Made by a program: the position numbers and the translations under genes. Below the pieces are notes generated by a model, which searched no databases, was not told where the DNA came from, and saw only the letters and a list, made by a program, of their open reading frames with translations. Below, one piece after another: positions 50,828 through 59,678 of a stretch of DNA of 64,000 nt. Each line of letters starts with the position of its first letter. The stretch's first letter is position 1. Source of the stretch: Polyangiaceae bacterium (GTDB lineage: Bacteria > Myxococcota_A > Polyangia > Polyangiales > Polyangiaceae). The stretch lies in NCBI GenBank assembly GCA_020633205.1, contig JACKEB010000013.1:496001-560000 (forward strand), given 5' to 3'.

Positions 50828-51898
50828 TCAGTTCCCTGGGGAACTAAGCACAACGCGCTCCAGCTCGCCAGCTCGGTCGTCTCCCAGCAATCCGCGGACG
50901 AGTAGCTGAACGCCCCCAGGCTGTTCCGAAGCAAGCACGTAGTTCAGAGGGCGTTCTCCACGACGCGCTGGCGCCAGCGGGCTCGGCCTGAGCTCCAGCG
51001 CAGCCGGTCTCGGGCCGCCTCCACCGGCGGTGACGATGAACGCCTTGTCTCCGTGGGCTCCGCGCTCACCGTCCTTCAAGCCGAAGCGTTCATAGCCGTG
51101 AGCGTGACCGCTGAACCACGCTCGCGCCTTGCCATGGCTGAGGAAGCTCTTCACCAGCTCTTGCAGGCGCGGCTCTGGGTGCCCCCACGGCCCAAGAGAG
51201 TAAACCGGGTGATGGGAGAAGACGAACACCTGGTTCACACCCGGATCGGCCTCGAAGCGCTCTAGCTCACTCTCGAAGAAGCACTTCTGCTCCTCCCACC
51301 GCGCGTCGTAGAAGTCCTCCAGGTCTGTCGTCTGGTTCGATCCGCGGCGGCGCAGGCGCGGTGCGGGGAGTGGCTTGAGCCCCTTGATGCGTTGCCTTGG
51401 GGAAATGAACAGGTTGCTGTCCAGCATCACGAGCCCGATGTGCCCTAGCTGACGTGAGTAGTAGCGTTGCCCGTCCAGCCCCAGAAAGCGCGCAGCGAGC
51501 TGTTGCTCTGTCGTGCGCTCTGAGCTGAAACGCCAGTATTCGTGGTTACCCCACATTGGCAGCACCGGCGTCGTACGCGGGAGCTTCGCAAACAGCTGGT
51601 CGAAGTGTTCCCAGTCGGAGTTCGAGCCACCATCGAACACCAGATCTCCCACCAGGACGAGTGCTGCGGGATCCTTGGCGACCAGGTCAGCGATCAACTT
51701 TGGTTGCAGCTCGGAGTTGTCTTCTCGACACAGCACGACGCGTTCGAACCACGACGTCCTCTGCGTATCCCCGAGGATGGCAAGCGCTCCCTTTCGCTGC
51801 TCCAGGGCAGGTTGACCTGCCTTGAATGCTGGCACTCGCGGAGGCGCCACACCGCAGCCGAAGGCCAGCAGAGCCACGATCCAGATCGCCTTCGGCAC
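50828..51898 (-). CDS. Metallophosphoesterase lipoprotein (calcineurin-like)
   Basis: 356 residues from the GTG at 51898. The frame is open further upstream, but that region is occupied by the small Cys-protein gene, which ends 5 bases before this start. The signal ends in LLAFGCG with C15 as lipid anchor. Metal motifs are ILGDTQ (in place of GDxH), VLVGDLVFDGG, MWGNHEYW, FSHHPVYS and FSGHAHGYE. It is expected on the outer membrane or periplasmic face and hydrolyses phosphoesters such as nucleotides or phospholipid head groups. Exact substrate unknown. Confidence 0.87.
   Translation of the reverse strand: MPKAIWIVALLAFGCGVAPPRVPAFKAGQPALEQRKGALAILGDTQRTSWFERVVLCREDNSELQPKLIADLVAKDPAALVLVGDLVFDGGSNSDWEHFDQLFAKLPRTTPVLPMWGNHEYWRFSSERTTEQQLAARFLGLDGQRYYSRQLGHIGLVMLDSNLFISPRQRIKGLKPLPAPRLRRRGSNQTTDLEDFYDARWEEQKCFFESELERFEADPGVNQVFVFSHHPVYSLGPWGHPEPRLQELVKSFLSHGKARAWFSGHAHGYERFGLKDGERGAHGDKAFIVTAGGGGPRPAALELRPSPLAPARRGERPLNYVLASEQPGGVQLLVRGLLGDDRAGELERVVLSSPGN
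51395..51406 (+). repeat. CCNNGGGGAAAT motif copy 5
   Basis: CCTTGGGGAAAT, antisense to the metallophosphoesterase lipoprotein gene. Confidence 0.8.
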
Positions 51899-51903
51899 GG
51901 CGC

Positions 51904-52101
51904 CTAGGCTTGCTCCTGTAGCTGCCGAACCCGATCGACTACCCGCATCAGCTGTCGCATGCACGGCTCGCAGTCTCGCCCACAACAGCTCCGCCACGCA
52001 TCATCCTCGCGCAGCAAGAGCTCCTCCACGTAGCCGACGTAGAGCTCGTCCAGCATGTTTTCATGCATGGCCTGTTGGATGAGTCGCTTGAGGTCCGACA
52101 T
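51904..52101 (-). CDS. Small Cys-containing protein, 65 residues
   Basis: 65 residues from the ATG at 52101, composition protein-like and helical with acidic and aromatic residues (DELYVGYVEELLLREDDAW) and a cysteine cluster SCCGRDCEPCMRQLM. It ends 5 bases before the phosphoesterase start, so it is likely the first gene of that operon. It is divergent from a radical SAM gene across 110 bases. The cluster could bind zinc or a Fe-S centre. No family recognised; it is kept because it explains why the phosphoesterase starts at 51898. Confidence 0.5.
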   Translation of the reverse strand: MSDLKRLIQQAMHENMLDELYVGYVEELLLREDDAWRSCCGRDCEPCMRQLMRVVDRVRQLQEQA

Positions 52102-52211
52102 CGGGGACGCGGGGGTTTTGGGGGTGAGGGCGGGTCAGCCAGAGTATGGCAGGCAGCCGTGCTGCGCCATGAGGCAAGCTTTGCTAGATTGCCAGCGAGG
52201 CACCGCAGCGC

Positions 52212-53411
52212 TTGGCTAACATCGGGTACATCCAGGTCGTTCGACACTGCAACCACTTCTGTGGGTTCTGTTCCAATCCGACGACGCCGTATACCCACAC
52301 CTTCGACAGCATGAAGGTGCTCGTCGACGACTTCGTGAAGCGAGGTTACTTCGGCGTCATCCTCACCGGCGGCGAGCCGACCTTGCACCCAGAGCTGCCG
52401 CGTATCTGCGAGTACGCTCGCAACAGCGGGCTCCACGTGCGCATGATCACGAACGGCTCGCGCCTGGCGGATCCAGACTTCGCTCGCCAGATGGGCGACG
52501 CGGGGTTGCAGCTCGTCCACGTCTCTGTGTACAGCGTGCGCCCTGAGGTGGAGTCGGTGTTGCGGGGCATGGACGGCACACTGCCGAAGGCGTTTGCTGC
52601 CGTGCGGAATGCGCATGAGCATGGCGTCGAGGTCAACATCAACTGCGTGATCAACCGCTTGAACGCGGACCACCTGCACGAGAACATCCAGTACTGGATC
52701 GAGAACCACCCCTATATTCGCCACTTCGTCTGGAACAACCTGGACCCTTCCATGGGGCGTGCTGAGGTGAATCAAGCACAGTTCACCCCGCGGCTGCGCG
52801 ACTTCGAGGTCAGCCTCTTCAAAGCGCTACGGCTCCTGCATCGCAGCGGTCGCACATTCCGCGTGGAAAAAGTGCCACTTTGCTACATGACGGAGTTCGC
52901 CTGGGCGAGCACGGAGACTCGGAAGATCGTCAAGGGGGAGGAGCGCATCGTGCACTTCCTCGATCAGAAGCAGACCGTGCGGCAGACAGACTGGGAGCAC
53001 ATCTACTCGGAAGACTGCGGGCACTGCAGCCTACGCACGATCTGCGGTGGCTTGTTCGACCGCGGCAACGGCTACGACCCGGCTGAGCTGGCGCCGGTCT
53101 TCGTCGATCGCGATCAGATCGTGCTCCGCATCCTGAAGGACGAGAGCGACCCGAGTTTCCGCTTCACCAGCCTCGATGATTGGAAGCGTGACTTCGAGGC
53201 GCGCTGCGCGGAGACGCTAGCTGGCCAGCACTCCCAGCGTCCTCAGGGCCCAGAGCCCGATGAGCGCTTCCAAGATCCGAGCGCTCCCGCGGTGGGGCAG
53301 ATCACGGAACAGGGGCAACGGCTCTACCAGGCGAAGCGCAAGAGCGAAGCGAAACGCGCAGAGCGCCTCGGCGTGTCCATGGAACACAGCGCCGACCGCG
53401 AAGACAAGTAG
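52212..53411 (+). CDS. Radical SAM protein with C-terminal Cys-rich region
   Basis: 399 residues from a TTG. The radical SAM motif CNHFCGFC (C13, C17, C20) lies close to the start; GVILTGGEPTLHPELP is the SAM-binding GGE motif; LVHVSVYSV and NINCVINRLN follow. After about residue 225 there are further cysteines (VPLCYMTEF, then SEDCGHCSLRTICGG) that recall a partial SPASM/twitch auxiliary cluster. The C-terminal 70 residues are charged. Such enzymes modify peptides, cofactors or tRNA. The divergent small Cys-containing protein might be a partner, which is speculative. Confidence 0.9.
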   Translation: MANIGYIQVVRHCNHFCGFCSNPTTPYTHTFDSMKVLVDDFVKRGYFGVILTGGEPTLHPELPRICEYARNSGLHVRMITNGSRLADPDFARQMGDAGLQLVHVSVYSVRPEVESVLRGMDGTLPKAFAAVRNAHEHGVEVNINCVINRLNADHLHENIQYWIENHPYIRHFVWNNLDPSMGRAEVNQAQFTPRLRDFEVSLFKALRLLHRSGRTFRVEKVPLCYMTEFAWASTETRKIVKGEERIVHFLDQKQTVRQTDWEHIYSEDCGHCSLRTICGGLFDRGNGYDPAELAPVFVDRDQIVLRILKDESDPSFRFTSLDDWKRDFEARCAETLAGQHSQRPQGPEPDERFQDPSAPAVGQITEQGQRLYQAKRKSEAKRAERLGVSMEHSADREDK

Positions 53412-53472
53412 CGGAAATAGCTGGATTTCGTCGGCTAGCCCGGGAGCCGTGGTCGGATGTCGCGTTGCGTTA

Positions 53473-53494
53473 TTCCCTACCAAGTGGTAGGGAA
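53473..53494. promoter_or_regulatory. Palindromic operator, TetR type
   Basis: TTCCCTACCA (53473-53482) and TGGTAGGGAA (53485-53494) form a perfect inverted repeat with a 2-base spacer, 26 bases before the TetR regulator start. The size and position are typical for an autoregulated TetR site overlapping the promoter. Confidence 0.8.
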
Positions 53495-53520
53495 CAGCCA
53501 TCCGAGCGTTAGGACAGCTG

Positions 53521-54267
53521 ATGGTGGCGACCCCTCACCCCCTACCCATGCGCGCGAAGATCCTGGTCGAGGCGACCCGGCTCTTCGCGAGGCACGGCTA
53601 TGACGGCACGAGCCTGCAGGCGATCGCCGATGCCGTGGGGATCAAGAAACCGAGCTTGATCCATCACTTTGCCTCCAAGGACCTGCTTCGCCAAGCAGTG
53701 CTCGATGCACAGCTCGCGCACTGGAACGAGCTCTTGCCGCGTCTCGTGCTCGCGGCGGCGGCAGGCGAAGATCAGTTCGACGCGGTCACGCGGGAGATCG
53801 TGCGCTTCTTCAGCACCGACCCTGACCGCGCGCGGCTGCTCGTCCGTGAGGCGCTGGACCGGCCTGAGGACATGCAGGAGCGCTTCAGCCGCCTGGTCGT
53901 GCCCGTGGTCGGGAGCCTCGCGCAATTGATCCGGCGCGGGCGAGGCAAGGTTGTTCACGCCGACGTGGACGCGGAGGCGTACGTCTTTCATGCGATCAAC
54001 CTGTTCATCAGTGGTGTCGCGTTCGCGGACAGCTTCCAGCGCCTGATGCCCGACGGAAAAAAGCGAGGACCAGCCCCGGAGCGCCTGACGCGAGAGCTGC
54101 TCAGGATCGGGAAGTCGAGCTTGATTCAACCGCGGACGCAGCAACCGAACGAACTGACTTGGTCGAGTCCTGCGCCCGTAAATGCTACTGCCTCGGGGAA
54201 ACGCACGAATAAGTCCAAACCAAGAGCCTCGCGAGCGCCGAAGAGCGCCGCACGTGAAACGGAGTGA
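53521..54267 (+). CDS. TetR-family transcriptional regulator
   Basis: 248 residues (ATG at 53521; another at 53548). N-terminal TetR helix-turn-helix: ILVEATRLFARHGYDGTSLQ, then AIADAVGIKKPSLIHHFASK. The ligand-binding C-terminal half is helical and unlike named subfamilies; the last 50 residues are basic and disordered (KSKPRASRAPKSAARE). It overlaps or abuts the acyl-CoA dehydrogenase gene (stop at 54267, ATG at 54270) and is preceded by a perfect palindrome. It probably represses itself and the dehydrogenase and is released by an acyl-CoA. Confidence 0.92.
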   Translation: MVATPHPLPMRAKILVEATRLFARHGYDGTSLQAIADAVGIKKPSLIHHFASKDLLRQAVLDAQLAHWNELLPRLVLAAAAGEDQFDAVTREIVRFFSTDPDRARLLVREALDRPEDMQERFSRLVVPVVGSLAQLIRRGRGKVVHADVDAEAYVFHAINLFISGVAFADSFQRLMPDGKKRGPAPERLTRELLRIGKSSLIQPRTQQPNELTWSSPAPVNATASGKRTNKSKPRASRAPKSAARETE

Positions 54268-54269
54268 GT

Positions 54270-56180
54270 ATGTCCAACTACTTCAAAGACAACGCCGACC
54301 TCGCGTACTACTTCGAGCGCGGAATCGACTGGGAGTCCCTGGTTCGGGTCACTGAGAACGACTTCAAGAGCCCCGACGGCTTCAAGACCACGGAAGAGGC
54401 GACGGAGTTCTACCGTCAGGTCGCCGAGATGGTCGGCGAGTTCGTCGCCGAGCAGATCCCGCCGATCGCGGCGAAGGTCGACGCTCAAGGCGTGGAGCTC
54501 GAGCACGGTGAGGCCAAGGTGCCCGCCGAGCTCGAGGCGCTGTTCAGCCAGATTGCAGATCTGGAGCTACATGGCTTGGTGACGCCGCGGGAGCTTGGCG
54601 GACAGAACGCGCCGATGTTGCTCTACTACATCAACGCCGAGCTATTTGGCCGCGGTGACACCAGCATGATGACTCACCACGGCTTTCACGCTGGAATCGC
54701 CATGGCGATGCTGGTGCTGAGCATGGTCGAAGGGACCACGGAGTTCGATCCGGAGGAAGGCGTGATCAAGAGCACGCGTTTCCAGAAGGAAATTGAGGAG
54801 ATTAGCTCGGGCAAGGCCTGGGGCTGCATGGATATCACCGAACCCGACGCGGGCAGCGACATGGCCGCGCTCAAGAGCTACGCTGAGCAAGATGCCGCCG
54901 GAAACTGGTTCGTCACCGGGCAGAAGATCTTCATCACCTCGGGGCACGGCAAGTACCACTTCGTGATCGCCCGTACGGATCGGGATCCGACGACCGGCCT
55001 CGATGGGCTCGGCATGTTCCTGGTCCCGACGTACCACGAGGACGAAGCTGGCAACCGCACCCGCGTGGTGACCATCGACCGCCTGGAAGAGAAGCTTGGC
55101 CACCACGGCTCAGCCACCGCCAGCCTGAGCTTCGAGCGCGCCCCGGCACAGCTCGTTGGCAAGCCGGGGGACGGTTTCCGCTACATGCTGGTGTTGATGA
55201 ACAATGCTCGCGTCGGCGTGGGCTTCGAGAGCCTCGGCCTGATGGAGGCGGCCTACCGCAAGGCCATCGCCTACGCCGAGGAGCGCAGGTCGATGGGCAA
55301 GAGCATCGACCGCCACGAGATGATCGCGGACTACCTGGACGAGATGCGCACCGACATCCAGGCGGTGCGCGCGTTGGCGATGACGGCTGGCTTTCACGAG
55401 GAGATGGGCACCAAGCTCGAGCGCGTGCTGCCCAACCTGACCCGCGACGAGCTCGAGCAGCAGCGCCTCAAGCGTGAGGCGAAGCACCACCAGCGTATCG
55501 CTCGCCGCCTGACGCCACTCTTGAAGTACATCGCCGCAGAGAAGGCCGTCGAGCACGCGCGGCGCTGCATCCAAATCCACGGCGGAAATGGCTACATCAC
55601 CGAGTACGGCGCGGAGAAGCTGCTGCGGGACGCCATGGTGCTGCCAATCTATGAAGGCACGAGCCAAATCCAGAGCCTGATGGCGATGAAGGACACGCTG
55701 ATGGGCATCATCAAGAGCCCCCAGGAGTTCGTGCGCCGGGTCGCCCAGGTCCGCTGGAAGGCGCTGTCGGCGCGTGACCCACTAGAGCGCCGCGTCGCGA
55801 AGCTCACTCAGCTGTCCCTTGGAGTGCAACAGCACCTACTGGCTCGCACGGCGGGTGCTAAGTTCCGCGCGCTGGTGGGCAAGCCGGTCAGCGAGTGGCC
55901 GAGCACGCTGTTCGACGGCTGGGATCCGAAGCGGGACTTCCGCTTTGCGATGCTTCACGCGGAACGCCTGTGCCGGGTGCTCGTCGACGAGGCCGTCGCC
56001 GAGATCTTGCTAAGTCAAGCCAAGCAAGATCCGGAGCGAGCCGAGGTGCTCGAGCGCTTCCTGGACCGCGCAGAGACTCGCGTGCGCTTCATGCACGACG
56101 AAGTCACGACCACCGGTGCACGCCTGATTGAGAGTCTGGAGCAGGTGGACGATCCCGCCGCGGTCGGGGCCGCGGAGTAG
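54270..56180 (+). CDS. Acyl-CoA dehydrogenase, long form
   Basis: 636 residues from the ATG at 54270 (a GTG at 54264 overlaps the TetR stop). The ACAD core lies at about 60-470: WGCMDITEPDAGSDMAALKS, WFVTGQKIFITSGHGKYHFV, QIHGGNGYITEYGAEKLLRD and LPIYEGTSQIQSLMAMKDTL with the catalytic glutamate region EGT. A C-terminal helical extension of about 150 residues (from VRRVAQVRWKALSARDPL) is typical of the FadE/AcdA-long group. It oxidises long-chain acyl-CoA. It is transcribed with the TetR gene. Confidence 0.95.
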   Translation: MSNYFKDNADLAYYFERGIDWESLVRVTENDFKSPDGFKTTEEATEFYRQVAEMVGEFVAEQIPPIAAKVDAQGVELEHGEAKVPAELEALFSQIADLELHGLVTPRELGGQNAPMLLYYINAELFGRGDTSMMTHHGFHAGIAMAMLVLSMVEGTTEFDPEEGVIKSTRFQKEIEEISSGKAWGCMDITEPDAGSDMAALKSYAEQDAAGNWFVTGQKIFITSGHGKYHFVIARTDRDPTTGLDGLGMFLVPTYHEDEAGNRTRVVTIDRLEEKLGHHGSATASLSFERAPAQLVGKPGDGFRYMLVLMNNARVGVGFESLGLMEAAYRKAIAYAEERRSMGKSIDRHEMIADYLDEMRTDIQAVRALAMTAGFHEEMGTKLERVLPNLTRDELEQQRLKREAKHHQRIARRLTPLLKYIAAEKAVEHARRCIQIHGGNGYITEYGAEKLLRDAMVLPIYEGTSQIQSLMAMKDTLMGIIKSPQEFVRRVAQVRWKALSARDPLERRVAKLTQLSLGVQQHLLARTAGAKFRALVGKPVSEWPSTLFDGWDPKRDFRFAMLHAERLCRVLVDEAVAEILLSQAKQDPERAEVLERFLDRAETRVRFMHDEVTTTGARLIESLEQVDDPAAVGAAE

Positions 56181-56197
56181 CGCGCGACGAGGCAGCG

Positions 56198-58105
56198 CTA
56201 CTTGGAGGCGGGAGCCGTGGCTCCCGCTTCCTTCGTGATCCAGGCGTGCACCTGCTCGCTCAGCACCGGGAGCGGCAGGGGGCCCTCACCCAGTACCACG
56301 TCGTGGAACTCGCTGAGCTTGAACTTCGCGCCCAGCGCCTGCTCCGCCTCTTTCCGTAGGGCAAGGATGCGCAGCTGCCCCACCTTGTAGGCCAACGCCT
56401 GGCCCGGCCAGCTGATGTAGCGGTCGACTTCGTTCTCGATGTTGTTCTTTGCCAACATCGTGTTCGCAAACATGAAGTCTTCGGCTTGCTTGCGGGTCCA
56501 GCCCTTGGCGTGGAGCCCGGTGTCGACCACCAGGCGAGACGCGCGCCAGGTGTCGAAGGAGAGCATCCCGAGGCGCGAGAGATCGTCGGAGTAGAGCCCT
56601 AGTTCGGCTGCCAGCCGCTCGGAGTAGAGCCCCCAGCCTTCGACATACGCGGTGTTGTAGGCGTGCTTGCGAAACGCCGGCAGCTCCGGCAGCTCTTGAG
56701 CGATGGCGATCTGCAGGTGATGGCCCGGCACGGACTCGTGAAACGCCAGCACCTCCGCCTCATAGCGGGGGCGTGTGGGCGGGTTCAGCAAGTTCACGAA
56801 GTACTCGCCCGGCTTGCCGCCTCCCGGTTCCGGGGGGCGATAGTAGGCGATGGGTGAGAACGGCGCTTCGTAGTCAGGGATCGGCCTGACCACACAAGGC
56901 GCCTTCGGCCGCCGCCCGAAAACTTGCGGCACCTCCGCCTGAGCGCGCTTCAGGGCGGCGTTTGCTGCGTCCTGGATCTCCTGAGCACTATTGAAGAAGA
57001 GCGCTGGGTCGTCCCGCAGCTTACCTTGGATGAAGGCGAGGTTGATGTCTTCCGGCTTTGCCTGGTCGGAGAAGACCTTGCCTCCAAGCTCGACAATTTC
57101 TTTGTGGATTTTGTTGAGCTCGTCTTTGCCGAGCTGGTGGAGCTGGTCGGCGCTGAGCTCCAGCGTGGTATGGCGGCGGATCTCCGCTTCGTAGCAAACC
57201 TTGCCCACGGACAGCGCGCTGATGCCTTCGTGCTGTCCGTCGCGCGTCTTGGGCAACAGCTCTCGCTCCAGGAACGTCACGAAGCGCGTGTAGGCAGGGC
57301 GGATTTGCCGCTCCACCTCGTGCCGCAACTTTCGTCCAAGCTCAGCCCGCTCGTCAGCGGGCCACTCTTCCGGTAGCTCGTCGGCGGCCTTGTAGAGCGG
57401 CCACGTGTCGAGCTGCTTGGCGAGTTCCGTGCGGTACTGTTTGATGACCCGCTCCAGGATGGCGCGGCTCGTGACCAAGTTCAAGTTGAGCCCCACCTTG
57501 AGATTCGCGATTTCTTGATCGACGAGCCCGCTCACCCCGCGGTAGCGCTCCAGCAGATCCTTCCCACTCGCGAGGGAGGTGAGCTTCGCTAGCTCCGGCA
57601 GCCGATTCAGGTTCACCAGCGGGTTGCTGCGCGCGTCGATGGACCAGTACTCAGACTTGCACACGAAGCCCGCGACGCGGGTTGAGAGCATCTCGACGAA
57701 CAGGCGCTTCGTTAGCCTGTCTTCGGGCGAGAGCTCATCATCCTTGAGCTTCTGCGCTTCAGCCAAGAACGAACGCTGTTGTCCGCGCCAGGCGGCTAGG
57801 GCCGCGCGGGAGTGGTCCGGCAGCTCCGCTTGCAGCTCTGTCACGCCCAGATCGCTCGCCCACAGCGGGTCACTTTTCAGCTCGCTCTCGAACTCCTGCT
57901 TCAGCAGTTGGGCGAGTCGCTCGTTGCTCGTGCCTGCCCCCGCGTCCTTTGGCAGCCACAACGGGCACGCCCAGCCCGCCGGGTTCGCCTTGGGGATTGT
58001 CTCCGACGGCTTGGGGACAGGGGGGCTCCCGCAACTCGGCAGGAACAGCGCGCTTGGCAGGAGCAGCGCGGGCCAGATGTAGCGCGTGAGACCGAGCCGT
58101 TTCAT
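56198..58105 (-). CDS. DUF885 family putative metallopeptidase, lipoprotein
   Basis: 635 residues from the ATG at 58105. The signal ends FLPSCGS with C25 as lipid anchor. The family signature HESVPGHHLQIA (HExxPGHH, zinc-type) is present near residue 450, preceded by a Tyr/Gly-rich PGEYFVNLLNPPTRPRYEAE stretch and followed by YVEGWGLYSERLAAELGLYS. DUF885 proteins are widespread in bacteria and are considered M32-like peptidases. It would act in the periplasm. It converges on the acyl-CoA dehydrogenase gene with 17 bases between. Confidence 0.9.
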   Translation of the reverse strand: MKRLGLTRYIWPALLLPSALFLPSCGSPPVPKPSETIPKANPAGWACPLWLPKDAGAGTSNERLAQLLKQEFESELKSDPLWASDLGVTELQAELPDHSRAALAAWRGQQRSFLAEAQKLKDDELSPEDRLTKRLFVEMLSTRVAGFVCKSEYWSIDARSNPLVNLNRLPELAKLTSLASGKDLLERYRGVSGLVDQEIANLKVGLNLNLVTSRAILERVIKQYRTELAKQLDTWPLYKAADELPEEWPADERAELGRKLRHEVERQIRPAYTRFVTFLERELLPKTRDGQHEGISALSVGKVCYEAEIRRHTTLELSADQLHQLGKDELNKIHKEIVELGGKVFSDQAKPEDINLAFIQGKLRDDPALFFNSAQEIQDAANAALKRAQAEVPQVFGRRPKAPCVVRPIPDYEAPFSPIAYYRPPEPGGGKPGEYFVNLLNPPTRPRYEAEVLAFHESVPGHHLQIAIAQELPELPAFRKHAYNTAYVEGWGLYSERLAAELGLYSDDLSRLGMLSFDTWRASRLVVDTGLHAKGWTRKQAEDFMFANTMLAKNNIENEVDRYISWPGQALAYKVGQLRILALRKEAEQALGAKFKLSEFHDVVLGEGPLPLPVLSEQVHAWITKEAGATAPASK

Positions 58106-58234
58106 CGCCCACACCCTACTCAAAAGCTCCCGCGGCTGCCCATGGCTTTAGGCGGCGGGTTGGTTGCGCTAGCCGGCCTGCAGCACTATCCACCGCGTAA
58201 CCGCGCCGCGATTGGTGTGCGGAGAAGGGCAGAC

Positions 58235-59599
58235 GTGGAGAGCTTCGACTATGTGGTGATCGGTGGCGGCAGCGGAGGACTGGCATCCGCTCGGAGGGCC
58301 GCAAAGCACGGGGCCAAGGTGGCGCTGGTAGAGGCTGGCCGCCTTGGAGGCACCTGTGTCAACGTGGGCTGCGTACCGAAGAAGGTGATGTGGAACGCCG
58401 CCAGCGTGGCGGAAGCCCTGCACGACGCGAACGACTACGGGTTCGCTCTCGGCGAAGTTCCTGAGATTGACTGGGGCGCGGTCAAGCGCAAGCGAGACGC
58501 GTACGTCGAGCGACTGAACGGAATTTACGCGCGGAATCTCGATAACGATGGCGTGAGCTTGTTTGACGGCTGGGGACGCCTGCAGGGGCCGAACGAGGTC
58601 GTCGTCGAGTCGGCCGGAGGCAGCCAGGTGCTGAAGGCGAAGCACATTTTGATCGCCACAGGCGGGCGTCCGCGGCTCCCTGGCATCCCCGGCGAAGAAC
58701 TCGGGATCACGAGCGACGGTTTCTTCGAACTCGAAGAACTCCCGAAGCACGTCGCCGTCGTAGGCGCTGGCTACATCGCGGTGGAGCTCGCCGGGATCTT
58801 CAACGCCCTCGGGTCGGAAGTTACCCTCTTGATCCGCAGGGAACAAATGCTCGGCGGCTTTGACTCGATGCTGCGTGACACCCTGATGGAAGAGATGTTG
58901 AAGGCGGGCGTCAACATCGAGACCTGCATCCACCTGGCGTCGGTTGAAAAGAACGCGAGCGGCAAGCTCGACCTCAAGGGCTCCGAAGGACAAGAGCTTG
59001 GCGGGATGGATCAACTGGTGTGGGCGATCGGGCGCGATCCGAACACCGGCGACCTCGGGCTCGATACCGCGGGAGTCGCCGTCGAGGCGAACGGCGTCAT
59101 CCCGGTGGATGACTTCCAGAACACGAGCGTGCCTGGGGTCTACGCCGTGGGAGACATCACCGGTAAGTGGGAGCTGACCCCCGTGGCGATCGCCGCTGGA
59201 CGGCGCCTGGCCGATCGGCTGTTCGGCGGGCAACCGGAGGCGCGGCTCGAGTACGAGGACATCCCGACGGTGGTCTTTAGCCATCCGCCCATTGGCACCG
59301 TTGGCATGACCGAGGAGCGCGCCCACGAGCTATACGGATTGAGCGGCGTGCGCTGCTACACCGCGCGTTTCACCAATATGTATCACTCCATTACCGAGCG
59401 GAAAAGTGCTACGGCGATGAAGGTCGTGACCGTCGGCGCTCGGGAGAAGGTTGCAGGTATCCACGTGATTGGCATGGGTGCCGACGAGATGATTCAGGGT
59501 TTTGCTGTGGCGGTGCGCATGGGAGCAACCAAAGCCGACCTGGATCGCACCGTCGCCATCCATCCAACCGCTTCGGAAGAGCTGGTCACGCTGCGCTGA
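58235..59599 (+). CDS. gor: Glutathione reductase
   Basis: 454 residues from the GTG at 58235 (Gor of E. coli has 450). The frame is open further upstream, including an ATG at 58142, but the GTG gives a standard start just before DYVVIGGGSGG. It reduces glutathione disulfide with NADPH. Motifs: FAD-binding GGGSGG (10-15), redox-active GGTCVNVGCVPKK (C41/C46), NADPH-binding GAGYIAVELAGIFNALGS, and the C-terminal HPTASEELVTLR with the active-site histidine. It acts in the cytosol. It fits with the glutaredoxin proteins in the window. Confidence 0.95.
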   Translation: MESFDYVVIGGGSGGLASARRAAKHGAKVALVEAGRLGGTCVNVGCVPKKVMWNAASVAEALHDANDYGFALGEVPEIDWGAVKRKRDAYVERLNGIYARNLDNDGVSLFDGWGRLQGPNEVVVESAGGSQVLKAKHILIATGGRPRLPGIPGEELGITSDGFFELEELPKHVAVVGAGYIAVELAGIFNALGSEVTLLIRREQMLGGFDSMLRDTLMEEMLKAGVNIETCIHLASVEKNASGKLDLKGSEGQELGGMDQLVWAIGRDPNTGDLGLDTAGVAVEANGVIPVDDFQNTSVPGVYAVGDITGKWELTPVAIAAGRRLADRLFGGQPEARLEYEDIPTVVFSHPPIGTVGMTEERAHELYGLSGVRCYTARFTNMYHSITERKSATAMKVVTVGAREKVAGIHVIGMGADEMIQGFAVAVRMGATKADLDRTVAIHPTASEELVTLR

Positions 59600-59678
59600 A
59601 AACGACCCGCAGAGATCCTCGTTGACGGGACCGACTCCTTCGCCGACCCTTCGCGGCGCCTCCCGAGGAGTCTTTCCC

